DNA from: Alistipes sp.
GTDB lineage: Bacteria > Bacteroidota > Bacteroidia > Bacteroidales > Rikenellaceae
Assembly: GCA_017391185.1 (NCBI GenBank)
Contig: JAFOZN010000294.1
Location: forward strand, 1-22,645
Direction of reading: 5' to 3'
DNA length: 22,645 nucleotides
Shown here: piece after piece, positions 7,861-15,675 of the stretch
Position numbering within the stretch: position 1 is the first letter of the stretch
How the letters are laid out: each line of letters opens with the position of its first letter
Translations under genes and position numbers: made by a program
Notes under the pieces: generated by a model
What the model saw: the letters and a program-made list of their open reading frames with translations, nothing else
Told to the model about the DNA's origin: nothing
Database searches by the model: none

Positions 7861-8793
7861 TTATGCTTCTATTTTTCTTTGTTTTTTGTTGTTTTGATCC
7901 TCTTCACTGCTTATATCCTCTTTTTTTTGTGTCCACTCAGTAGATATAGGTGAAATGATATGCCCATTGCCTATTTCTTCGTATTTAATCTTGCGATTGT
8001 GCGCCAGTTCGTTAATTATTAAGTCTGTTTTGTCTTTGTCGAGATTGAATGCTACCTCTATCTCTACTGGAAAAACGCGCCCGTAATGCTTGATGAAATC
8101 TATGACATTTGTTTTTGAAGGCCCTATTCTGCGAGGTTTTACCTTATCTGCCGATAGTCGGGATATCAGAGCCTGCATTGTCGAGAAGTTCTGATAACCC
8201 CTCAAAAATATCTTCGTGTCATCGTTTCTGATGATATATGATGGAAATCCAGTCACTCCGTTTCGTTTGCACTTCATCCTATCTTGCATGAAATCGGCCT
8301 GCGCGCTTCCAGTGGTATATTCATCTATGAATTTCGCTGCGCAGAAACCCGCTCTTGTCGCCTCTTTGATTATTATATCGATTTGCGAAGTGCGCTTACC
8401 CTCGATAAATGTAGCTTCCCTGAGTAGCCTGAGAAAGCGCTTTGCCTTTTGAGGATTCAATCTCTTTGCTGCCTTATACGCTATGTTTTGCGGAAAACTC
8501 GAGAGGTAGCGTTCTGAAAAGAGTGCAAAATTGTGTGTTGCAACGGGCATGCCGTGACGTAGCGATGCAGCATTCCAATTCTCTGCAAAAATTTGATTCG
8601 AGCGGCGCACAATCTCAAGTTTAGAGCCTTTAAGATCGTAAAGTGTTGATATGTCCTCTACGAGGCCTCCCATCACATATTCGATACGTATTTTATCCCC
8701 ATAGAGGTACTCTATGGCTCTCAATACAGCATCGTTTCCCCACGACCATACGCATATGGGGTCGGTAAATTGGTAAATAGTAATATTATTCAT
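7861..8793 (-). CDS. DsbA/SpxH-like thioredoxin-fold protein with CxxS active site
   Basis: A 310-aa cytoplasmic protein (no signal peptide) of the DsbA/FrnE/SpxH superfamily. It starts with a beta strand and FTDPICVWSWG (residues 9-19), which aligns with the family active site FTDPxCxxCW, but the second cysteine is serine (Cys14, Ser17). The cis-proline loop is kept as TGFPSYI (Pro184), and a helical insertion lies between. Two other cysteines (151, 175) are isolated. The last 90 residues look like a small helix-turn-helix-like appendage ending in a charged tail. SpxH-type members work as ClpXP adaptors rather than oxidoreductases, which would suit a CxxS site; a glutathione-dependent or monothiol role is also possible. 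It lies upstream of the ilv promoter and diverges from the luxS operon. The family is likely; the function is unknown. Confidence 0.75.
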   Translation of the reverse strand: MNNITIYQFTDPICVWSWGNDAVLRAIEYLYGDKIRIEYVMGGLVEDISTLYDLKGSKLEIVRRSNQIFAENWNAASLRHGMPVATHNFALFSERYLSSFPQNIAYKAAKRLNPQKAKRFLRLLREATFIEGKRTSQIDIIIKEATRAGFCAAKFIDEYTTGSAQADFMQDRMKCKRNGVTGFPSYIIRNDDTKIFLRGYQNFSTMQALISRLSADKVKPRRIGPSKTNVIDFIKHYGRVFPVEIEVAFNLDKDKTDLIINELAHNRKIKYEEIGNGHIISPISTEWTQKKEDISSEEDQNNKKQRKIEA

Positions 8794-8945
8794 CGAGGTA
8801 CTGTTTTTCCAATGGGCGTTGCAAAATATAGGCCAAGCGGGTGTGGGATTTGTCTAAATAATGTGTCGTAGATGGTCATAAATGGCATTTAAGTTTTCTG
8901 TATTGAGTAAAATTTTGTATTTTTACCCAAAATTTTCTATTAACT

Positions 8946-9509
8946 ATGATTTATAACGAGAGAGATATTCGTAGCCAGTCGGTTCGAGATTTGGCAGAGG
9001 CTATTTTGGTGGCTGCGCGTACTGCGCCAAAGGCAAAAGGTAGAGATTTGGTAGAGATTGCGATGATTACCGATGAGGACATCGAGCATATGTCGGAGAC
9101 TATGTTGCAGATGAGTGCTGAGTCTGGTATGAAGTTTTTGTTGCGTGATGCTGCAAATGTTCTTCAGGCAGAGGCTGTTATTGTTATCGGTATCCAGACC
9201 GAGGCTTCTGAGTGTGGCCTTAACTGCGGTTATTGCGGTTATAAGGGTTGTGCAGATAAGCCAGCTTGTACACCATGTGTGATGAATGGTGTAGATGTAG
9301 GTATTGCTATCGGTGCTGCTTGTGCCAAGATTACCGATTATCGTCTCGATTCTCGCGTAATGTTCTCTGCTGGTTGGGCTGCTAAGCGTTTGCAGATTTT
9401 GGGAGAGGGTGTGGATTGTGTATTTGCCATTCCACTCAGCTCGGCTTCTAAGAATCCGTTCTTTGACCGTAAGTCCCCTCGTAAGCCTGAGCCTCAGCCA
9501 GCGCAGTAG
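8946..9509 (+). CDS. DUF2148 ferredoxin-like cysteine-cluster protein
   Basis: A 187-aa protein matching the DUF2148 family: an N-terminal helical stretch with LAEAILVAARTAPKAKGRD, then a compact cluster of six cysteines at 90, 94, 97, 102, 108 and 111 (CGLNCGYCGYKGCADKPAC), and a C-terminal IGAACAKITDYRLDSR region followed by MFSAGWAA. The spacing suggests binding of an Fe-S cluster or another metal. The first part resembles nitroreductase-type flavin folds. No enzymatic role is established. It heads a plus-strand operon and ends 31 bases before luxS. The start ATG at 8946 is preceded by an A/T-rich region with only a one-mismatch -7 box (AAATTTTG, 8910-8917). Confidence 0.85.
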   Translation: MIYNERDIRSQSVRDLAEAILVAARTAPKAKGRDLVEIAMITDEDIEHMSETMLQMSAESGMKFLLRDAANVLQAEAVIVIGIQTEASECGLNCGYCGYKGCADKPACTPCVMNGVDVGIAIGAACAKITDYRLDSRVMFSAGWAAKRLQILGEGVDCVFAIPLSSASKNPFFDRKSPRKPEPQPAQ

Positions 9510-9540
9510 TTTTTTGTAGAATTATAATTGAATACTATAT

Positions 9541-10059
9541 ATGGAGAGTAAAAAATCTGTGGTTTCTTCATTCGATGTTGACCACATCACACTTAGAGAG
9601 GGTTTGTACCTTCGTTCGGTATATACAATCAACGATGAACTTGCCGTTCATTCTTGGGATATGCGTTTTTGCGCACCTATGGATCACGCGCCACTTGGTT
9701 CGGGCGAGGTGCATACTATCGAGCATTTGATGGCCTATTATTTGCGTTTGGATCCTGTTATCGGTAAGAGTATCGTTTCGTTCTGTCCTATGGGTTGTAA
9801 GACAGGCTTCTACCTCTCTACCATGAATGATATCACTGCCGAGCAGATTCGTCAGGCGTTGGCTCGTGTCTATAAGCAGGCATTCCCACTTAAGAGCAAG
9901 GAGGATATTGTCGGTCTGAATGAGGTTCAGTGTGGTAATCCAGGGCTCTTTGCCGTAGCTTCGACCAACGAGGCTATGGCTAAGTATATGCGTTGTCTCT
10001 ACTCTAAAGAGGAGGCTGAGGCTGCTGGTATCGGTTCTATCTATAACTGCGCTTGGTAA
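9541..10059 (+). CDS. luxS: S-ribosylhomocysteine lyase (AI-2 synthase)
   Basis: Cleaves S-ribosylhomocysteine to homocysteine and 4,5-dihydroxy-2,3-pentanedione, the precursor of autoinducer-2. The 172-aa protein carries the metal site HTIEH (His58, Glu61, His62) with the third ligand in VQCGNPG (Cys131), and the catalytic cysteine in FCPMGCKTGFYL (Cys86). The length is normal for the family (about 155-170 aa). Its stop codon TAA shares its last base with the ATG of the nucleosidase gene that makes its substrate, so the two steps of the activated methyl cycle are translationally coupled. All catalytic residues are intact, so AI-2 production is expected, although the protein could serve purely in methyl-cycle recycling. 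Confidence 0.97.
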   Translation: MESKKSVVSSFDVDHITLREGLYLRSVYTINDELAVHSWDMRFCAPMDHAPLGSGEVHTIEHLMAYYLRLDPVIGKSIVSFCPMGCKTGFYLSTMNDITAEQIRQALARVYKQAFPLKSKEDIVGLNEVQCGNPGLFAVASTNEAMAKYMRCLYSKEEAEAAGIGSIYNCAW

Positions 10060-10640
10060 TGAAGTATCTGGTTATTACACCCACCATTCGCGAGTATCAT
10101 AATATGACGGCAGCATTGGAGGGCAAGGAGTTGCAGCATAACTATACCGTAGTGCGTTCAGGCGTAGGTAAGGCATTGGCTGCGGCTAATAGTGCGTTGG
10201 CTATCCAAAAGGATGATTTTGATCGTGTTGCGATTGTAGGTTATGCGGCTTCATCTTTGGGCCGTGAGCGAGGTCAGATTGTAGCCCCAAGAGTAGCCCG
10301 ATACCACGATTGCGTCATCCCTGGCGATTTCGTTCCAGAGCTTACCGATCCTCATCCTCTGTTGGGACATGATGATGCGGTGGTGCTGACTGGCGACTCG
10401 TTTGTTGATGGAGAGATTATCACTTCTGCTATGCAGCGCCTTAATGTTGAGTCTGCACTCTTCGATATGGAGGCTACAGCTATATGTCAGGCAGCAGAAC
10501 TCTTTGATCTGCCTGTAGTGGTGGTTAAGATGGTCTCGGATATTCCTCAGCAAGGCGATACCGAGCACTCTTATGATGAGTTTGTAGATTCGCACTCCGA
10601 TTTTGGCGTGTTTGTTGATTATTTGGAGAATTTAAAATAG
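10059..10640 (+). CDS. mtnN: 5'-methylthioadenosine/S-adenosylhomocysteine nucleosidase
   Basis: Hydrolyses adenine from S-adenosylhomocysteine and methylthioadenosine, producing the substrate of LuxS. The 193-aa protein has the nucleoside-phosphorylase fold: general-acid candidate Glu12, RSGVGKALAAAN, VGYAASSLG, then the substrate pair Met137-Glu138 in LFDMEATAICQ and the catalytic aspartate Asp161 in VKMVSDIP. It is about 40 residues shorter than E. coli MtnN (232 aa), through shorter central loops rather than loss of the active site. The ATG at 10059 overlaps the luxS stop (TAATG) and is preferred over a TTG two codons upstream. The ZIP transporter gene starts 9 bases after it. Another nucleosidase specificity such as futalosine is possible, but pairing with luxS supports MTA/SAH. 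Confidence 0.9.
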   Translation: MKYLVITPTIREYHNMTAALEGKELQHNYTVVRSGVGKALAAANSALAIQKDDFDRVAIVGYAASSLGRERGQIVAPRVARYHDCVIPGDFVPELTDPHPLLGHDDAVVLTGDSFVDGEIITSAMQRLNVESALFDMEATAICQAAELFDLPVVVVKMVSDIPQQGDTEHSYDEFVDSHSDFGVFVDYLENLK

Positions 10641-10649
10641 CCTATTTTT

Positions 10650-11432
10650 ATGCCAATCGAGGTGATATACGGCTTGCTGTTGCCCTTTGTGGGTACTACG
10701 TTGGGCGCGGCTATGGTCTTTTTGCTAAAAGATGAGATCCCCTCATGGCTCCAGAAGTTGCTTTTGGGCTTCGCTTCAGGAGTTATGATAGCTGCTTCTG
10801 TGTGGTCTTTGCTTATCCCATCAATGGATATGACAGCCCAAAGCGGAGGTGTAGAGTGGCTTCCTGCCGTAGTGGGTTTCTTGGCTGGAATGTTCTCTCT
10901 GCTTATCTTCGACAGCCTTGTGCCACACCTTCATATCGACTCGGATAAACCTGAAGGCATGAAATCCAATCTCGGTAAGTCCTCTATGTTGGTTATGGCT
11001 GTTACGCTGCATAACATCCCTGAGGGTATGGCTGTGGGAGTCGTTTTGGCGGGAGCTATGACTCAGAGTGCGGGTATCACGTTGGCGGGAGCTTTGGCAT
11101 TGGCTGTGGGTATTGCTATCCAGAATTTCCCAGAGGGAGCCATCGTATCTATGCCTTTGAAGGCCACTGTTAAGAGCCGTTGGAAGGCATTTGCCTATGG
11201 CGCAGGGTCGGGTGCGGTAGAACCCGTTGCAGCGTTAATTACGATTTTACTTATTGACTATATTGAGCCTGTATTACCATACCTCTTGTCATTCTCGGCT
11301 GGAGCTATGGTATATGTTGTGGTAGAGGAACTTATCCCCGAATCGCAGAGTGGCTCTCATTCCAACATCGCTACCATAGGCGTTGCTATAGGTTTTGCGC
11401 TGATGATGTTTTTGGATGTGGCGTTGGGGTAG
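10650..11432 (+). CDS. ZIP-family divalent metal transporter
   Basis: A 260-aa polytopic inner-membrane protein, likely importing zinc or another divalent metal. Eight hydrophobic segments are arranged as in ZIP proteins. The metal-binding signatures sit in transmembrane segments IV and V: HNIPEGMAVG (121-130) and QNFPEGAIVSMPL (158-170). EELIPES (226-232) is in segment VII, and a short histidine-containing loop (VPHLHID, 91-97) precedes segment IV. It resembles the bacterial ZupT/GufA branch. As the last gene of the DUF2148-luxS-mtnN operon, 9 bases after mtnN, it may supply metal for LuxS; that link is inference. An intrinsic terminator follows 22 bases after the stop. Confidence 0.92.
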   Translation: MPIEVIYGLLLPFVGTTLGAAMVFLLKDEIPSWLQKLLLGFASGVMIAASVWSLLIPSMDMTAQSGGVEWLPAVVGFLAGMFSLLIFDSLVPHLHIDSDKPEGMKSNLGKSSMLVMAVTLHNIPEGMAVGVVLAGAMTQSAGITLAGALALAVGIAIQNFPEGAIVSMPLKATVKSRWKAFAYGAGSGAVEPVAALITILLIDYIEPVLPYLLSFSAGAMVYVVVEELIPESQSGSHSNIATIGVAIGFALMMFLDVALG

Positions 11433-11454
11433 TCTCTTTGCTTTAGATACGAAT

Positions 11455-11488
11455 AATCCCTCTGATATGATTGTCAGAGGGATTTTTT
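11455..11488 (+). terminator. Intrinsic terminator of the luxS operon
   Basis: AATCCCTCTGA pairs perfectly with TCAGAGGGATT (11 bp) around an 8-base loop, followed by a T-run. It lies between two convergent operons. Read from the other side, the T-run is broken (TTATTCG), so it is best for the plus strand but may serve both. Confidence 0.9.
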
Positions 11489-11499
11489 ATGGATGGGGT

Positions 11500-12021
11500 T
11501 TAGTTGTTAGATTTTGTCGATAACTCCTTTTGAGCTTGTTCTATAGCACATATCAGATTATCGGCCTCTCTACACGAAACATATACTCTGGTGTCGTAGA
11601 TGTCAGTAATCTCGACAAAGTTGTTCCACTCCGAGGAGTATATCGTCACTGTTTCAAACTCTCTAAAATCGAAGAATTTTCCATAATATCCAAAGAATCC
11701 CGCAGATGCAAACAGGGGCATCATCCATCGCATCTCGCGTTTTTCGACCTTTCTGATGGATGCAATCTCTCGTACATCTATCTCCGTAGTATCCGAAATA
11801 CACTGTATCTCAAGCGTCTCTTCGAGTATGGCGATACGTCTTGGTATGGAGAGTATCATCAATGCCGAGAGGGCTAACACCAACGATATGAACCACGCAG
11901 AGAAGAAACCTCCCTTGTAGAGCAGGAATAGCAATACGGCTCCAGCCACGAAGATTATAAAGGTCAACGTGGTAAGTGCCTTTGTTCTGCGGTCGGTATG
12001 AAATCTAAAGCTCTGATTCAT
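11500..12021 (-). CDS. Small membrane protein with PH-like C-terminal domain
   Basis: A 173-aa protein of unknown function. Two hydrophobic helices (about residues 15-34 and 40-59) form a hairpin near the N-terminus. They are followed by a beta-rich soluble region, with IEVDVREIASIRKVEK-like alternation and VTIYSSEWNNFVEITD, of the type found in bacterial PH-domain (YdbT/YcxB-like) proteins. The C-terminal helix (READNLICAIEQAQKEL) fits the final helix of that fold. Orientation and ligand cannot be read from the sequence. The ATG at 12021 lies inside the last codons of ispD (17-base overlap), so the gene is coupled to ispD. Identification as PH-like is tentative and based on pattern, not on a diagnostic motif. 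Confidence 0.7.
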   Translation of the reverse strand: MNQSFRFHTDRRTKALTTLTFIIFVAGAVLLFLLYKGGFFSAWFISLVLALSALMILSIPRRIAILEETLEIQCISDTTEIDVREIASIRKVEKREMRWMMPLFASAGFFGYYGKFFDFREFETVTIYSSEWNNFVEITDIYDTRVYVSCREADNLICAIEQAQKELSTKSNN

Positions 12022-12691
12022 TTTCAGCCTCGATTATTGCTTCGGCAAAGATCATATCCGAAGGCGTGGTCAATTTTATATTCTCTCGCTCTCCCTCACA
12101 TAGGGCAATGACTCCACCCATCGACTCTACTACCGATGCGTCATCGGTAAACTCAGCAGAGAATGGTTGCTCATAAGCCTTACGCAGAGTCTGAGCATTA
12201 AATACCTGAGGGGTCTGTACCATACGAAGCATCGAGCGATCAATAATCTTGGATGCTTCTCCATCTATAACTCGATATGAGTCTGCTGGCGCTACAACAG
12301 GTATTACCGCATCATGCTTCTCGGCTTCGAGTATGAGTTTGATGATGAGTTTCTTACTAAATAGGGGTCTTACGGCATCGTGTACAGCAATCGTCTTGAC
12401 ATCATCCGAAAGGGCCTCTATGCCACTCTTTACCGAGTGAAAACGCTCCTTTCCACCCAAAGCTATCTCGTGCTTCGCAACCTCGAATCGTGCTGCTATA
12501 TTTTTCCATAGCTCCACATGCTCTTGGGGTAATACCACCACAATCTGAGATGAGGGCAATGCCTCACGCATACGATTTATCGTGCGTGCCAATACGGGCT
12601 CGTTCCCCAGCATCATAAACTGCTTAGGCAATGTTCCACCCATTCGGCGACCTGAGCCGCCTGCTACTATTATTATTCCGATCTCTGCCAT
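12005..12691 (-). CDS. ispD: 2-C-methyl-D-erythritol 4-phosphate cytidylyltransferase
   Basis: Third enzyme of the non-mevalonate isoprenoid pathway, attaching CMP from CTP to methylerythritol phosphate. The 228-aa protein has the nucleotidyltransferase signature IIVAGGSGRRMGGTLPKQF (residues 7-25), AVHDAVRPLF (103-112, with metal-binding Asp105) and TDDASVVE in the substrate region, at normal family length. It overlaps the YhbP-like gene upstream by 19 bases and the membrane protein downstream by 17 bases, so three genes form a tightly coupled block. TarI-type ribitol-5-phosphate cytidylyltransferase is the main alternative in this superfamily, but nothing nearby points to teichoic acid synthesis. 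Confidence 0.93.
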   Translation of the reverse strand: MAEIGIIIVAGGSGRRMGGTLPKQFMMLGNEPVLARTINRMREALPSSQIVVVLPQEHVELWKNIAARFEVAKHEIALGGKERFHSVKSGIEALSDDVKTIAVHDAVRPLFSKKLIIKLILEAEKHDAVIPVVAPADSYRVIDGEASKIIDRSMLRMVQTPQVFNAQTLRKAYEQPFSAEFTDDASVVESMGGVIALCEGERENIKLTTPSDMIFAEAIIEAENESEL

Positions 12692-13092
12692 ATAAGTTTC
12701 TTACCGAATCCAAGTCTGTTATCCGTAAACTTCATCATCTCTGCCTCCAGACGCCATAGTGATAGATCAGCCACTACGGCATAGGGAAAATCTTTGATAT
12801 ATCGCATCTTGTCGCCATCTATTGCTTGTTTTACCTTCCCCGTAATCTGCAAACCTTGGATCTTCCCTACGGTGCGAGTCTCCAATAGGATTGAAGCCGC
12901 TACTCTCTCATTCTCGGCCATCATCTTGCCATGATGAGTCGAAAGATCGGTAGTAAAGATAAATGCTCCGCTGGCTTTGTCGTAGGCATAAAATGCATTG
13001 CAACAATATGGCTCGCCACATGGTGTAGCAGTCGCCAGCGTTAGGACATGATGCTCGGCTATGAAGCCCTCTATTCTCTTATCTATCTCCAT
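12673..13092 (-). CDS. YhbP-like (UPF0306) FMN-binding split-barrel protein
   Basis: A 139-aa member of the pyridoxamine-5'-phosphate-oxidase-like split-barrel superfamily. The N-terminus (HHVLTLATATPCGEPYCCNA) forms the first barrel strands. THHGKM and QGLQITGKV fit the flavin-binding part, and the last 20 residues, KFTDNRLGFGKKLIWQR, closely match the end of E. coli YhbP as I recall it. True pyridoxine oxidase is larger (about 218 aa), so that name is unlikely. The physiological substrate of this family is unknown; related proteins bind FMN, F420 or heme. It starts 11 bases after the M23 peptidase stop and overlaps ispD by 19 bases. Confidence 0.85.
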   Translation of the reverse strand: MEIDKRIEGFIAEHHVLTLATATPCGEPYCCNAFYAYDKASGAFIFTTDLSTHHGKMMAENERVAASILLETRTVGKIQGLQITGKVKQAIDGDKMRYIKDFPYAVVADLSLWRLEAEMMKFTDNRLGFGKKLIWQRSE

Positions 13093-13103
13093 CTCCTATG
13101 TAG

Positions 13104-14402
13104 CTATTTTTTACTATTCTCGACCTTTAGCGTATCGATTTTAGGCATCTCTACGCTATCCAGTTGTGTTACTATCATGTCGGGCGTAGCTGTGCCGTTG
13201 AGCTCTGCTACGATCCTCTCTCTCAAAATCTCAAATGCCGCCATATTCTCCTTTTTGATAGGCTCGGCAGGCTCCTGAGGTACCTTTAGAGGGTTGATCG
13301 GTGTGCCGTTTTTCCAGATTCTGTAATCGAGGTGTGGACCCGTAGAGGTTCCTGTGCTACCAACATATCCGATTAACTGGCCTTGACTTACTCGACTGCC
13401 TTTGTTGATACCGGCGGCAAATTTGCTCAAATGTAGGTATCCTGTCACCAGATTGCCTGCATGCTTGATTTTTAGCGTATTACCACCTCCGCCACCCCAG
13501 CCTTTGAAGGTGACTACACCATCAGCAACGGCTCTTACAGGAGTGCCCTTAGGTGCGGCGTAATCTACTCCAGTGTGAGCTCTGTAAACTCGGTGTACAG
13601 GGTGTAGGCGCGAATATGAGAATCCCGAACTTATGCGTGAGAATTTCAATGGAGCTTTCAGAAGTTGCTTACGCAACGAAGCACCATCGTACTCCCAATA
13701 CTGAATCTTATCCCCCTGTTTGAATGGTATGGCATATACCTCTTTGCCTGCGTGGTTGAACTTAGCGCCCCAAATACGGCCTATGCCGACATGAGTCGAA
13801 TCAATGAGCTTCTCATCATATATCACCGTGAAGTTATCACCCTTCTGTATGCCGAAAAAATCGACTGTCCATTGGTAAATCTCCTCCATCTCGGCAGCAA
13901 GTGAGTAGGGGAGGCTATCGCGCATGATGGCACCCCATAACGAGGATTCGATGGTAGATGAACGCTTTTGGCGCTTGATTGTTACGGGTTTCTCGCCTTT
14001 GGTTATGGCAATAGAATCTTGAGTAAAATCAAATACTACGTACTCCACCACATCCTTCTCATAGACAAAATAATCCAACTTCCCCAGATTGAGCGAATCT
14101 TTTCTCAGGAATAGGATATATGGCCTATCGGCTCTTATCTGCTTTAGCGGAAATATCTCCTTTGCCGCTTTGTCCAACTGATCCACCCTTTGAGCCGAAA
14201 TCCCGTACTGACCGAGTACCTTACCCAAGGTTTGTCCCATTTTGATGGTATCTTTTTTTAGCTGATAGTCATCGGCCTCAATGCCATAGAGGATTGTCTT
14301 TTTGACCTCTGGCTCTGGACTTTGAGTTACTTGTTTTTCTCTTTGACAAGCTGTGCTGAGAAAGAGAAACGATATCAATAGTAAATTTATAAATCTTCTC
14401 AT
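13104..14402 (-). CDS. M23-family peptidoglycan endopeptidase, lipoprotein
   Basis: A 432-aa envelope protein. The signal peptide ends in the lipobox LSTAC, so Cys19 is lipidated. Residues 50-250 form an OapA/LysM-like extended N-terminal region. The LytM-type peptidase domain (about 255-375) has HTGVDYAAPKGTPV (His276, Asp280), GYLHLSKF (His324) and TGPHLDYRIWKNG. In the usual HxH zinc motif of M23 the second histidine is here aspartate (His357, Asp359); Asp can still bind zinc, and similar replacements occur in Bacteroidota homologues as I recall. It probably cuts peptide cross-links during cell growth or division, or regulates another hydrolase if catalytically weak. It is the first gene of the minus operon ending at 11500. 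A -7 box TAATTTTG (14410-14417) is only 7 bases from the ATG, so the transcript may be nearly leaderless. Confidence 0.92.
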   Translation of the reverse strand: MRRFINLLLISFLFLSTACQREKQVTQSPEPEVKKTILYGIEADDYQLKKDTIKMGQTLGKVLGQYGISAQRVDQLDKAAKEIFPLKQIRADRPYILFLRKDSLNLGKLDYFVYEKDVVEYVVFDFTQDSIAITKGEKPVTIKRQKRSSTIESSLWGAIMRDSLPYSLAAEMEEIYQWTVDFFGIQKGDNFTVIYDEKLIDSTHVGIGRIWGAKFNHAGKEVYAIPFKQGDKIQYWEYDGASLRKQLLKAPLKFSRISSGFSYSRLHPVHRVYRAHTGVDYAAPKGTPVRAVADGVVTFKGWGGGGGNTLKIKHAGNLVTGYLHLSKFAAGINKGSRVSQGQLIGYVGSTGTSTGPHLDYRIWKNGTPINPLKVPQEPAEPIKKENMAAFEILRERIVAELNGTATPDMIVTQLDSVEMPKIDTLKVENSKK

Positions 14403-14409
14403 AACACTA

Positions 14410-14417
14410 CAAAATTA
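14410..14417 (-). promoter_or_regulatory. Possible -7 box of the M23 peptidase operon
   Basis: TAATTTTG matches TAnnTTTG perfectly, but no TTTG-type box sits 20 bases upstream and the distance to the start codon is only 7 bases. It would give a nearly leaderless message. A true promoter further upstream in the AT-rich 14420-14490 stretch cannot be excluded. Confidence 0.4.
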
Positions 14418-14489
14418 CTAAAATATTGCAAAATACATAAGATATTCCCGTTTAAAAGATGTTTTGAGGGCTAAAAAACTCCACTTCGG

Positions 14490-14520
14490 TTGGATTATTG
14501 GAAATTAATCGTTATCTTTG
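14490..14520 (+). promoter_or_regulatory. Promoter of lpxK-ssb
   Basis: TTG at 14490-14492 (-33 box), a 20-base spacer, then TATCTTTG at 14513-14520, a perfect Bacteroidota -7 box. The predicted start at about 14525 leaves a leader of about 60 bases before the lpxK ATG. Confidence 0.75.
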
Positions 14521-14583
14521 ACAAAATTGTATACCTATAAGGCCTATGGCTATGTGGTAGTTAAGGTTATTTTTCGAGGAGTC

Positions 14584-15660
14584 ATGAAACGAATAGTGTT
14601 TAAATTATTGTCATATATCTATCGAATGGTGATCGCCATTCGTCATTGGCTCTTTGATATCAATGTGCTCAAAAGTCAAAAGTTTAATATCCCCATCATC
14701 TGTGTTGGTAACATCACCGTAGGCGGTACAGGTAAGACTCCTACGGCTGAGATGATTATCGATACGATGAAACCAACCTATAAAGTAGCACTTCTTTCGC
14801 GTGGATATGGTCGCCGTACCAAAGGCTATCGTGAGGTTACATTGGACTCTTCGTATCGCGATGTGGGTGATGAGCCATTGCAGATTAAGCTCAAATTCCC
14901 CGATGTTTTGGTGGTGGTGTGCGAGAAACGAGTTGAGGCGATTCGTAGAATCGAGGCCGAGCATCCAGAGATTAATCTCATTGTGATGGATGATGGTTTC
15001 CAGCATCGCCATGTTGATCCTCGTATCAATGTTGTGGTCTTGGATTATACTCGCCCTGTTTTTGAGGATGATTTCTTGCCTGTAGGTAATCTTAGAGATA
15101 ATCTGAATTCGCTCTACCGAGCGCATTATTTCATCGTGACTAAATGTCCTGAAGATATGCAGCCACTCGATCAGCGTATGTGGCGTAAGGATCTACAATT
15201 GGTGGCTTATCAGAAGATCTATTTTACCAGAGTCGTGCCTACGGCGGCTGTGCCGTTGTTCCAGACTCCCAACCATCTTCGTGAGGGAGACGAGGTTATC
15301 GTAATGTCGGGCATAGGCAACCCTAAGCCATTTGTTAAGAGCGTTCGTAAACATTATAATGTTGTGGCCAATCTGGTATATCCCGATCATCATGTCTATA
15401 CCGTAGAGGATATCGAGAAGATTGTCTCTCATATCAAGCAACACCCTAATGCCATGCTACTCACCACTGAGAAGGATGCTGTAAAGTTGCGCCGTAGTCG
15501 CCGTGTACCCGATCTGATGCGTGAAAGATTGTTCTATCAGCCTGTCAAGGTTGAGTTCTTGGAGGGCTCGGATGAGAATTTCTTCGAGACTTTGAAGAGC
15601 GATTTGCTGGGTAAGGTGCATTTGGGAGATCTTACTATTGGCGGTAATAAGGAGAATTAA
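14584..15660 (+). CDS. lpxK: Tetraacyldisaccharide 4'-kinase
   Basis: Phosphorylates the 4' position of the lipid A disaccharide precursor at the inner membrane, a late step of lipid A synthesis. The 358-aa protein has an amphipathic N-terminal helix (YIYRMVIAIRHWLFD), the Walker A loop GNITVGGTGKT (42-52), LLSRGYGRRTKGY, and the family block DDGFQHR containing the catalytic aspartates. The ATG at 14584 is preferred over a TTG at 14518. It has a GAGGAG ribosome site 5 bases upstream, rare in this window, and the TTG would overlap the promoter itself. Length agrees with other LpxK (about 330-360 aa). ssb follows after 15 bases and shares the transcript. Confidence 0.95.
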   Translation: MKRIVFKLLSYIYRMVIAIRHWLFDINVLKSQKFNIPIICVGNITVGGTGKTPTAEMIIDTMKPTYKVALLSRGYGRRTKGYREVTLDSSYRDVGDEPLQIKLKFPDVLVVVCEKRVEAIRRIEAEHPEINLIVMDDGFQHRHVDPRINVVVLDYTRPVFEDDFLPVGNLRDNLNSLYRAHYFIVTKCPEDMQPLDQRMWRKDLQLVAYQKIYFTRVVPTAAVPLFQTPNHLREGDEVIVMSGIGNPKPFVKSVRKHYNVVANLVYPDHHVYTVEDIEKIVSHIKQHPNAMLLTTEKDAVKLRRSRRVPDLMRERLFYQPVKVEFLEGSDENFFETLKSDLLGKVHLGDLTIGGNKEN

Positions 15661-15675
15661 TAAGCAAAATATATT

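Noticed and set aside
10053..10058. TTG start for the nucleosidase two codons upstream
   Set aside because: The ATG overlapping the luxS stop fits the family N-terminus and typical coupling.
14518..14583. Upstream TTG start for lpxK
   Set aside because: It would begin inside the -7 promoter box; the ATG at 14584 has a GAGGAG site and matches family length.
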